Source: Chitinophagaceae bacterium (GTDB lineage: Bacteria; Bacteroidota; Bacteroidia; Chitinophagales; Chitinophagaceae). Taken from it: a stretch of DNA of 61,199 nt. Of this stretch, positions 17,030 to 24,149 are shown one piece after another. The DNA lies in the NCBI GenBank assembly GCA_004322015.1, contig SCQT01000073.1:1-61199 (forward strand), written 5' to 3'. A program made the position numbers and the translations under genes. How positions within the stretch are numbered: the first letter of the stretch is position 1; each line of letters starts with the position of its first letter. The notes beneath the pieces were generated by a model. It saw only the letters and a program-made list of their open reading frames with translations. It had not been told where the DNA came from and did no database searches.

Positions 17030-18868
17030 TCAGGCAGTTTCGCCTATTGCGGCAAATTGTTGCATATCTACCAACCGTTTATAGTAACCGTCCAGAGATA
17101 TGAGATCCTCATGTTTTCCCCGTTCCACGATTTCTCCCTGTTGCAGCACAATGATTTCATCTGCGTGGCGGATGGTAGAAAGGCGATGAGCAATGACTAT
17201 GCTTGTGCGATTTTGCATAAGGCTGTAAATGGCATCCTGCACCATTCTCTCACTCTCCGTATCCAGGGAAGAAGTAGCTTCATCTAATATAAGAATAGGC
17301 GGGTTTTTCAATACTGCCCGTGCTATGGTAAGACGCTGGCGCTCACCTCCGCTGAGTTTCCCACCCCTGTCGCCGATATTGGTCTGATAACCATTCTCCG
17401 TCTGCATAATAAAACGATGTGCATTAGCCACCTTGGCTGCGGCAATAATTTGTTCTTCAGTGGCATTGGGCGTACCAAGGGCAATATTATTAGCAATCGT
17501 ATCATTGAACAATATCGGTTCCTGGGTTACAATTCCCATTAAATTGCGCAGGTCTATTAGTTTATAATCTCTTATATTGACATCATCAATTAGCAAATTG
17601 CCATTAGTCACATCATGAAAACGCGGTATTAAATCAGCCAGGGTAGATTTCCCGGCACCGGAGGCTCCGACCAGCGCTATCATTTTACCTTTTTCAATGC
17701 GGAGGTCAATTTTTTTCAAAATATCTCTTTCCTGATAGGCAAATCCAACCTGATCAAATACAATGGAATTTTTAAATTCAGTGATCGGAATAGCATCCGG
17801 CTTATCTACGACAGTTTCTGCCGCATCTAAAATTTTCTGAATCCTTTCTGCACCAGCCTTTCCTTTTTGAATGTTGTAAGCGGCTGTGGAAAAGGCTTTC
17901 AGCGGATTAATGATCTGAGTGAAGATGGCAATATAACCGATAAAAACTTCTGCGCTCACCACAGGAGGGGTACCTAATGCAAGTCTTCCACCGAAATAAA
18001 GTACAATACATAATACAATGATACCCAGAAATTCAGACATGGGAGAAGCCAGGTCTCTTCTCCTATTAATGCGATTTTTTATGTGAAACAAGGTGTCATT
18101 TTCCTTCATAAACTTAGCCTGTTGTTCCTGCTCTGCGTTAAATGCTTTCACAATACGCATTCCGCCTAGTGTTTCTTCAATAATGGAAAGGATATCCCCC
18201 AATTTATTTTGTCCTGCGGCGGAATGTTTTTTCAAAGATTTACTAACCCGCCCAATAACAAAACCCGTAATGGGTAAAAATACCACTAAAAATAAAGTAA
18301 GTTGCGGGCTCAGTTCTACCATGGCAATGAGATAGATGATAATCGTCACTGGATTTTGAATGGTTGCATCCAACACGCTGATGATGGAAATTTCTACTTC
18401 CTGCAGATCATTGGTCATGCGGCTGAGTATATCTCCTTTCCTTTCACCGGTAAAATATCCAATAGGTAATTTCAAGACTTTAGAGAAGAGGTCCGAGCGC
18501 ATATCATTCACAATGCCATTTTTGACAGGAGCACTTATGTAGGAAGAGAGATATAAAAAAAGATTTTTTAATAATATCATTATAATGACGATGAGGCAAA
18601 TAAATCCCAAGGCCTGCACTTTGCCGTGATGAATGATAACTTGTGAATTGTAGTAATTGAAATTATGAATAAGGCTGTCTGCGTTAAAACTTAATGAAGG
18701 CTTATTATAAACCAGGTCCGTTTTTCCGAATATGAGGGATAAGAAGGGGATTAGCATCGCGAGGGATACCAAAGAAAATATGACAGACAGCAGATTGCAA
18801 ATAAAATACAACAGAATAGCACTTGCGTGGCGCTTCAGATATCTGAAAACAGGTGACAAACTTTTCAT
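17030..18868 (-). CDS. ABC exporter, fused permease and ATPase (lipid A/MsbA-type)
   Basis: 612 residues, probably forming a homodimeric exporter of the MsbA group. Six membrane helices in the first ~330 residues; the IGYFTGERKGDILSRMTNDLQEVE region (~138-160) is the conserved intracellular loop. ATPase: Walker A GASGAGKST, Q-loop VTQEPILFND, signature LSGGERQR, Walker B ILILDEATSSLD and switch IAHR, all intact. In Bacteroidota such exporters commonly flip lipid A or related lipids; the substrate is inference. ATG start, 72 bp from paaA on the same strand and divergent from rbfA. Confidence 0.93.
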   Translation of the reverse strand: MKSLSPVFRYLKRHASAILLYFICNLLSVIFSLVSLAMLIPFLSLIFGKTDLVYNKPSLSFNADSLIHNFNYYNSQVIIHHGKVQALGFICLIVIIMILLKNLFLYLSSYISAPVKNGIVNDMRSDLFSKVLKLPIGYFTGERKGDILSRMTNDLQEVEISIISVLDATIQNPVTIIIYLIAMVELSPQLTLFLVVFLPITGFVIGRVSKSLKKHSAAGQNKLGDILSIIEETLGGMRIVKAFNAEQEQQAKFMKENDTLFHIKNRINRRRDLASPMSEFLGIIVLCIVLYFGGRLALGTPPVVSAEVFIGYIAIFTQIINPLKAFSTAAYNIQKGKAGAERIQKILDAAETVVDKPDAIPITEFKNSIVFDQVGFAYQERDILKKIDLRIEKGKMIALVGASGAGKSTLADLIPRFHDVTNGNLLIDDVNIRDYKLIDLRNLMGIVTQEPILFNDTIANNIALGTPNATEEQIIAAAKVANAHRFIMQTENGYQTNIGDRGGKLSGGERQRLTIARAVLKNPPILILDEATSSLDTESERMVQDAIYSLMQNRTSIVIAHRLSTIRHADEIIVLQQGEIVERGKHEDLISLDGYYKRLVDMQQFAAIGETA

Positions 18869-18954
18869 AAAATGGAACTTATGGGATATAAATCCTTTTA
18901 ATTCGTTTAAATGTGTAAATTTACAACATAATAGGCCAAAAGGAGGGCAAAGTT

Positions 18955-19320
18955 ATGCAAGAAGGGAAAAGACAGAAACAAATAGCAGAATTAATACGTA
19001 GGGAATTGAGCGATATTTTTCAGAGAATAGGCCTTAATGTAGTGGATAGAGGAATGATTTCCATATCATCTGTTCGCATCACTCCCGACCTGTTAGAAGC
19101 CAGAATTTACCTGAGTATCTTCAATATGGAGGATGAGGAAAAAATGATGGCAAAGATCAGAGAAAGAAGTTGGGAGATCAAGAAAGAACTGGTGTCAAGG
19201 GTAAAAAATCAACTGCGCAGAATACCCTCACTTACCTTTTATCTGGATGATACGCTGGATTATGTATTTAAAATGGAAGATCTGTTTAAAAAGATACATG
19301 ATGAGGGAAAAAAAGGATAA
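18955..19320 (+). CDS. rbfA: 30S ribosome-binding factor A
   Basis: Assembly factor for the 30S subunit, binding near helix 1 of 16S rRNA and acting in 16S 5'-end maturation and cold adaptation. 121 residues, the usual length, with a single KH-like fold; early residues KQIAELIRRELSDIFQR and the strand with ISSVRITPDLLEARIYLS are typical. ATG start, with an AGGAGGG-like stretch just upstream, unusual for this window. It heads a plus-strand pair with the LolC/E-type permease 45 bp downstream, a frequent order in Bacteroidota. Confidence 0.95.
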   Translation: MQEGKRQKQIAELIRRELSDIFQRIGLNVVDRGMISISSVRITPDLLEARIYLSIFNMEDEEKMMAKIRERSWEIKKELVSRVKNQLRRIPSLTFYLDDTLDYVFKMEDLFKKIHDEGKKG

Positions 19321-19365
19321 CTGCCTGTGTTTTAAAACGATATTTTAACGCTTCAACTGGCAGAG

Positions 19366-20592
19366 GTGGTTTGGCAATTTGCATCAAGATATCTACGGGC
19401 TAAAAAGTCAACCCAGGCGATCAATATTATTTCCTGGGTCAGTATCAGTGCCATTACTATCGGTGCTGCCGCACTCATCATCGTTTTGAGCGTTTTTAAC
19501 GGTTTTGAAAATTTAGTCAAATCACTTTATTCTTCCTTTTATCCGGAAATAAGAATTTCTCCTGCTGAAGGAAAAACCATGTTGGTTCCCGCAAGTAAAT
19601 TAGATTCACTGCAAAAGCTGAATGAGGTAAAGAGTGTGTCAAAATCTCTGCAGGAAAAGGCTTTGTTAAAATATAATGATGAAAAAACAATTGCCATCCT
19701 GAAAGGTGTTGACCTGCATTTTGCACAGGTAACGGGTATTTCGGGAAAAATAGTGCGGGGGACTTTTAACACCGGTAATGTGGATACCCCTAAAGCAGTG
19801 GTTGGCATTGGTATTGAAGCAGCGTTAGGAATTGATGTGGAAAGGAGTTTCATCCCCATGTTAATCTATCTCCCAAGGGCTAATGTGGAAAGTTTTGTTT
19901 TTCCGGAGCAGGCATTTTACGTCGGGCAGATAAGCCCTGACGGGACTTTTGCAATTCAACAGGACTTTGATAACCAATATGTTATAACAAGTCTCGCTTA
20001 TATGCAGCGATTGATGGGTATGCCATCTAACAGAGTGTCCGAATTGGAAGTTACATTAAACCCAGGTACCGACCTTAAGCAGGCGAAGACAGATATCAGT
20101 AAAATCTTTGGGGAAAAGAATTACCTGGTGCAGACACGTTACGAGCAGAATCGCTCTCTTTACCAGGTAATGCAAACAGAAAAATGGTTCGTATATGCCA
20201 TTTTATTATTCATTTTCGCGATCGCCGCCTTCAACATGATAGGATGCCTTTCCATGCTGGTTATTGAAAAAAGGAGGGATATTACTATATTAAAAGCAAT
20301 GGGTGCGAGGTACTCATTGATCCAGAGAATCTTTTTGACGGAAGGTCTATTAATAGCTTTAGTTGGAGCAGGCGCCGGTACCATCCTTGCCATACTTATT
20401 TGCCTCGGACAACAAAAATACGGATGGGTGAAACTGGGCGGTGGTACTTTTGTAGTGGATTCTTATCCCGTAAATATGCAATATACAGACTTCATACTGG
20501 TATGGGTAACTATTCTCCTTATTGCCCTCTTAGCTTCCTGGTACCCATCTCTGAAAGCCTCGCAGCAACCTGTAGATTTAAAAGCAGAATAA
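19366..20592 (+). CDS. LolC/LolE-type ABC transporter permease
   Basis: Inner-membrane permease of the lipoprotein-release type (FtsX/MacB_PCD folds). 408 residues: N-terminal helix (~20-45, ISAITIGAAALIIVLSVFNGF), a ~210-residue periplasmic domain, then three helices (~275-395) containing CLSMLVIEKRRDITILKAMGA, the ATPase-coupling helix. The start is GTG; no ATG is available, and the N-terminus VWQFASRYLRAKKSTQAIN fits the family. The partner ATPase (LolD) is not in the window. It probably extracts lipoproteins for transport to the outer membrane. Confidence 0.88.
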   Translation: MVWQFASRYLRAKKSTQAINIISWVSISAITIGAAALIIVLSVFNGFENLVKSLYSSFYPEIRISPAEGKTMLVPASKLDSLQKLNEVKSVSKSLQEKALLKYNDEKTIAILKGVDLHFAQVTGISGKIVRGTFNTGNVDTPKAVVGIGIEAALGIDVERSFIPMLIYLPRANVESFVFPEQAFYVGQISPDGTFAIQQDFDNQYVITSLAYMQRLMGMPSNRVSELEVTLNPGTDLKQAKTDISKIFGEKNYLVQTRYEQNRSLYQVMQTEKWFVYAILLFIFAIAAFNMIGCLSMLVIEKRRDITILKAMGARYSLIQRIFLTEGLLIALVGAGAGTILAILICLGQQKYGWVKLGGGTFVVDSYPVNMQYTDFILVWVTILLIALLASWYPSLKASQQPVDLKAE

Positions 20593-20596
20593 AGAT

Positions 20597-20627
20597 TTGG
20601 GAAATATATAAAAATGGACTATTTTTG
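20597..20627 (+). promoter_or_regulatory. Promoter of the Xre-RES toxin-antitoxin pair
   Basis: TTG (20597-20599), a 20-bp spacer and TATTTTTG (20620-20627) match the Bacteroidota -33/-7 pattern 20 bp before the antitoxin ATG. The downstream TGATATAAAATTATA is AT-rich with partial dyad symmetry and could serve as an autoregulatory site. Confidence 0.5.
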
Positions 20628-20646
20628 ATATAAAATTATACTCTTT

Positions 20647-21117
20647 ATGAAAAGATCCTCCTCCAAAACTTCGTCCAAAGCTTACCCGGTTGCTGAGAAA
20701 GAAAGTTTTACAATGCAAGTTAATGAATGTGAAGTACCTGTATATAGAGCCGATAACTTTTCCAAAATCAGATTAATACACCTGGGAGCCACCCGGCAAG
20801 ATTTAGATTATTTCAAAGCCAAATCTGATTTAGATTATGAATCACTCGCCAAAATGCTCAATGTTACCAAAGCCACCCTTTTTAATCATAAAGAAGACCA
20901 ACGTTTTGACAGCAGCTTTAGCGAACGGTTGATGGCATTGACAGATCTTTATTCTTACGGGTACAGTGTAATGGAAAGCAGAGAAAAGTTCAACCGCTGG
21001 ATGAAAACCGACAACGTGGCTCTCCAGGGGAGGCCCATTGATCTTGCCGATACTCTATATGGTATTTCCGAAATTAAAAATATCCTCGGTAGGATCGAGT
21101 ATGGCGTTTATTCTTAA
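20647..21117 (+). CDS. Xre/MbcA/ParS-type antitoxin
   Basis: 156 residues. The N-terminal two-thirds holds a helix-turn-helix (YESLAKMLNVTKATLFNHKE, ~65-85), and the C-terminal ~55 residues form the toxin-binding DUF2384 domain, recognised by the MESREKFNRWMKTDN segment, the GRPIDLADTLYGISEIKNILGRIEYG block and a terminal GVYS. Such proteins neutralise RES toxins by blocking the active site and repress their own promoter. ATG start, 19 bp before the RES gene; antitoxin first is the usual order. Confidence 0.92.
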   Translation: MKRSSSKTSSKAYPVAEKESFTMQVNECEVPVYRADNFSKIRLIHLGATRQDLDYFKAKSDLDYESLAKMLNVTKATLFNHKEDQRFDSSFSERLMALTDLYSYGYSVMESREKFNRWMKTDNVALQGRPIDLADTLYGISEIKNILGRIEYGVYS

Positions 21118-21136
21118 ATAAACAAGTGAGCTACTC

Positions 21137-21592
21137 ATGCAGGTTTTTCATTTAGGTAAATCAAAATATGCAGGCGACCTCACGGGGAAAGGTGCAGAAT
21201 TGTTTGCCGGCAGATGGAATCGAAAAGGCGTTCCTTGTATTTACGCTGCTTCTACCTTGTCTTTATCCGTTTTAGAATATGCAGTCAATAATTCCCTGGA
21301 GAATATTCCCCGTGCCTTAAGTTATACCGTTTACGAAATCCCCGACAAGAGTTATAAGAAATTCTCTACAGCCTCTTTACCCGGTGACTGGACAGACAGG
21401 CCGTTACCCGTTTCTACTATGGATTTCGGAACACAATTACTCAGGGATTGTATTCATCTGGTGATAGCTGTTCCGAGTGTTATTATTCCCGAAGAGTATA
21501 ATTTTCTCCTCAACCCATTGCACAAGGAGTTTAAGAAAATTAAAGTGGCCAAGATTAAGGATTTTGTATTCGATGTAAGACTAAAACAATAA
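21137..21592 (+). CDS. RES-domain toxin (predicted NAD+-degrading)
   Basis: 151 residues, a single RES domain. Family marks: AGRWNRKGVPCIYAAST (~28-44), SVLEYAVN (~48-55; conserved Glu), AVPSVIIPEEYNFLLNPLH (~114-132; conserved Ser and Asn). RES toxins deplete cellular NAD+ and cause growth arrest. Deviations: the usual GGRWN reads AGRWN, and the early Arg of a YRI motif is missing (FHL). It is probably active, but this is not certain. Follows the antitoxin by 19 bp and ends convergently with the A-type Fe-S carrier gene. Confidence 0.9.
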   Translation: MQVFHLGKSKYAGDLTGKGAELFAGRWNRKGVPCIYAASTLSLSVLEYAVNNSLENIPRALSYTVYEIPDKSYKKFSTASLPGDWTDRPLPVSTMDFGTQLLRDCIHLVIAVPSVIIPEEYNFLLNPLHKEFKKIKVAKIKDFVFDVRLKQ

Positions 21593-21673
21593 TATAATAG
21601 ACTATTTAAGGAGGAAGTAACATTTCCCCCGGATAGTACTGTATTTTTATTTTATACGATGATTATCTGTAAG

Positions 21674-22000
21674 CTACACGGCAAAACTTTCTCCACAACT
21701 GCAGGTACGCGTGGCATTCGGGTTATTAAAATAAAATCCTTTCCCATTGAGTCCATCGGAGAAATCGAGGGTTGTATCATATAAATACAGCAAACTTTTC
21801 AGATCAGTAACTAACTTCATCCCTCTTTCTTCAAATACCTGGTCACCCGGGTCGGGCAGATTGTCAAATTTCATCTTATAGCTCAATCCAGAACAACCGC
21901 CGCCTACCACGGAAACTCTCAGAAAATAATCATCTCCCAATTTTTCCTCAGAGCGCAACTGAAGCACTCTTTCTTTGGCTTTTTCACTGATGTGGATCAT
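21674..22000 (-). CDS. A-type iron-sulfur carrier (HesB/IscA/ErpA family)
   Basis: 108 residues with the three conserved cysteines: GGGCSGLSY (~35) and the C-terminal CSC of TCSCGESF. These proteins carry [2Fe-2S]/[4Fe-4S] clusters to client enzymes such as IspG (10788). ATG start. A -7 box TAACTTTG lies on the minus strand at 22054-22061. It sits beside the cysteine desulfurase gene on the same strand, a logical pairing for cluster assembly, but has its own -7 element. Confidence 0.93.
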   Translation of the reverse strand: MIHISEKAKERVLQLRSEEKLGDDYFLRVSVVGGGCSGLSYKMKFDNLPDPGDQVFEERGMKLVTDLKSLLYLYDTTLDFSDGLNGKGFYFNNPNATRTCSCGESFAV

Positions 22001-22086
22001 AACAGATGAGTTTTAAGCGTTATAAGAAATAATAGTCAGCATTAAACAAATTACAAAGTTACGACTTTGCTGAAAAACAGGTTATT

Positions 22087-23232
22087 TTATTGGTATTTAA
22101 GGATCTCTTCTATTGTTTTAATCGCAAACTCCACTTCTTCTTGTGTAGTAAATCTTCCCAGGCTAAAACGGAGAGATGCTTTAGCTAAATTGTCAGGCAA
22201 ACCCATCGCACGTAGTACATGTGAGGGTTCAGGTAATGCGGAGGTGCATGCAGAGCCCGCGGAGACTGCTATTTTTTTCGTTACTTCAGTAATGAGCTGC
22301 GGACCATTTACTCCGTGAAAGGCCAGATTGGCAGTATTCGGCAAGCGTGTGGCCACATTCCCATTCACAGACACTTGTCCTGTTTCCAATAAGGATTGCT
22401 CCAATTGATCCCGTAACCTGCTTATTCTCTCTGCATCCTGATACATTTCCTCTATGCAGAGCAGAGCAGCCTTTCCCATTCCCACAATTCCAGGCACATT
22501 CAAAGTCCCCGAACGAAACCCGTTTTCGTGACCGCCACCATCCATTTGAGGCTGGACACGCATGCGTGGATTCTTACGGCGCATGTATAACACGCCGATA
22601 CCTTTGGGCCCATCAATTTTATGTCCCGAGAAAGCCATCAGGTCTATACCGCCATCATTCACGTCCACCGGAATTTTTCCGATAGCCTGTGTACCATCAC
22701 AAAAGAAATAACTATTTCTTTCGTGAACTATTTTACTGATTTCTTCCACAGGATGGATATAACCGGTTTCATTATTAGCGTACATACACGCTACCAAAAT
22801 AGTTTGGGGAGTAATAGCTTCTTCTAAATGAGAAAGCAGGATACTTCCATCTTTGTTTACCGGCAGGTAAGTAATTTGTGCGCCACGTCTTTCCAGCGTT
22901 TTACAGGTATCGAGTACAGCCTTGTGTTCGGTTGAACAGGTGATAATATGGTTTCCCTTCTTATGATATAATTCAAAAACTCCTTTGATGGCTAAGTTGA
23001 TCGCTTCGGTAGCGCCGGAGGTAAAAATAATTTCACCCGGTTCTGAATGAATAAGTCCGGCTATTTGCTCTCTTGCTAAATCCACCGCTTCTTTAGCCGT
23101 CCATCCATAACCATGGGTATGGCTGGCGGCATTTCCAAAATGCTTTGTAAAATAGGGCAGCATGGTTTCCACTACCCGCGGATCACAGGGCGTAGTGGCG
23201 TTATAGTCCATATAAACAGGGATATTCAACAT
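22087..23232 (-). CDS. Cysteine desulfurase (NifS/IscS family)
   Basis: PLP enzyme that removes sulfur from cysteine for Fe-S clusters and thio-modified tRNA. 381 residues. PLP lysine in FSGHKIDGPKGIG (~205), the early YMDYNATTPCDP, and the catalytic Cys in the loop SAGSACTSALPEPSHVL (~325) are present; the short SACTS loop is the group I (IscS/NifS) type. The C-terminus lacks the IscU-binding extension of E. coli IscS. ATG start. A TACATTTG -7 box lies at 23249-23256. The gene stands upstream of the A-type carrier. Confidence 0.94.
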   Translation of the reverse strand: MLNIPVYMDYNATTPCDPRVVETMLPYFTKHFGNAASHTHGYGWTAKEAVDLAREQIAGLIHSEPGEIIFTSGATEAINLAIKGVFELYHKKGNHIITCSTEHKAVLDTCKTLERRGAQITYLPVNKDGSILLSHLEEAITPQTILVACMYANNETGYIHPVEEISKIVHERNSYFFCDGTQAIGKIPVDVNDGGIDLMAFSGHKIDGPKGIGVLYMRRKNPRMRVQPQMDGGGHENGFRSGTLNVPGIVGMGKAALLCIEEMYQDAERISRLRDQLEQSLLETGQVSVNGNVATRLPNTANLAFHGVNGPQLITEVTKKIAVSAGSACTSALPEPSHVLRAMGLPDNLAKASLRFSLGRFTTQEEVEFAIKTIEEILKYQ

Positions 23233-23339
23233 CTACTTTTTACAGGTGCAAATGTAATCGAGATAAATTACTCGCAGAAATTAACGGCAAGCCAGTTCTT
23301 CCTGCGTAATATTTTTATTAGAATAACTACTTCTACAGG

Positions 23340-23375
23340 AACATCAATCAGAAGGTCAGACATCAGAAAATCAGA
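23340..23375. repeat. Short TCAGA array with 7-8 bp spacing
   Basis: Four TCAGA cores start at 23348, 23356, 23363 and 23371, giving spacings of 8, 7 and 8 bp in the gap between the fatty-acid-hydroxylase-like gene and the cysteine desulfurase. It resembles the heptamer arrays near both window ends in period, though not in unit. Confidence 0.4.
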
Positions 23376-23385
23376 AAAGAATAAA

Positions 23386-24057
23386 TCATTTTTTCTTTTT
23401 TTCAAACATCAACTCCTTTACCTTCTCTTTATCTTCTTTCTCCTTTTTCAGATCAAAGCCGGTACCAAAAACATTGTCCCAAAGAGAAGTGCTGACACCA
23501 AATCCTTTTTCTTCACTTTTATAATGATGCAGATGATGATTGCGCCAAACGGGCTTCATCCATTTGAAAGGCGGGTTCCAGGCGTGTATGGCATAATGCA
23601 TGCTGCCATAAATCAGATAACCCAAAAGAAAGCCGGGAAAAAATGCAAAAGCATTTTGTCGCATGATGAGATAAAACAAGGAAAATATAACGATGGCAAG
23701 GATAAGGCTTGGAACAGGTGGCATAAATAAACGTTCCTTATCCCTTGGGTATTCGTGGTGATTCCCATGCATGATATAGACAAAATGCTGTACCCGGGGG
23801 TTCTCACTCACTAAGTGAAAGACAAAGCGATGCATCAGATACTCAAAAAATGTCCAGAAAAACATAGCGAAGACAAAAGTTAGAATAATACGTCCTGTAC
23901 TGAATCCGGTCTTTGCCGAACTATAGTAAAGCATATACACAATGATCGGGATATACATCCCCCAAATCACTAAAGGATGTGTTTTAGTAAGCATCTCCAG
24001 GTAGTGATTTTCAAATAATCTTGCCTGCCCTTTGTTGTGGATTTTATCAAACTTCAT
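23386..24057 (-). CDS. Fatty-acid hydroxylase/sterol desaturase family membrane protein
   Basis: Membrane diiron enzyme of ~223 residues, with four membrane segments and the histidine boxes HRFVFH (~86), HGNHHEYP (~104-111), HYAIH (~160) and NHHLHHYK (~176). The spacing resembles fatty acid 2-hydroxylases (FA2H/Scs7 type), which act on sphingolipid or other acyl chains; Bacteroidota make sphingolipids, so that substrate is plausible but inferred. I chose the ATG at 24057 over the preceding GTG. The C-terminal tail is very Lys/Glu-rich. A TAATTTTG -7 box lies at 24078-24085. Confidence 0.85.
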   Translation of the reverse strand: MKFDKIHNKGQARLFENHYLEMLTKTHPLVIWGMYIPIIVYMLYYSSAKTGFSTGRIILTFVFAMFFWTFFEYLMHRFVFHLVSENPRVQHFVYIMHGNHHEYPRDKERLFMPPVPSLILAIVIFSLFYLIMRQNAFAFFPGFLLGYLIYGSMHYAIHAWNPPFKWMKPVWRNHHLHHYKSEEKGFGVSTSLWDNVFGTGFDLKKEKEDKEKVKELMFEKKKK

Positions 24058-24149
24058 CACTCAGCAATTTAGTAAAGCAAAATTAATAAATTTCCTAAAA
24101 AGAACTTATCAATAAACATGATAATCCTATAACTAAACTAATGGTCATT

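Noticed and set aside
23113-23730. 205-codon plus-strand frame across the cysteine desulfurase and hydroxylase genes
   Set aside because: It is antisense to two well-supported genes and has no recognisable domain.
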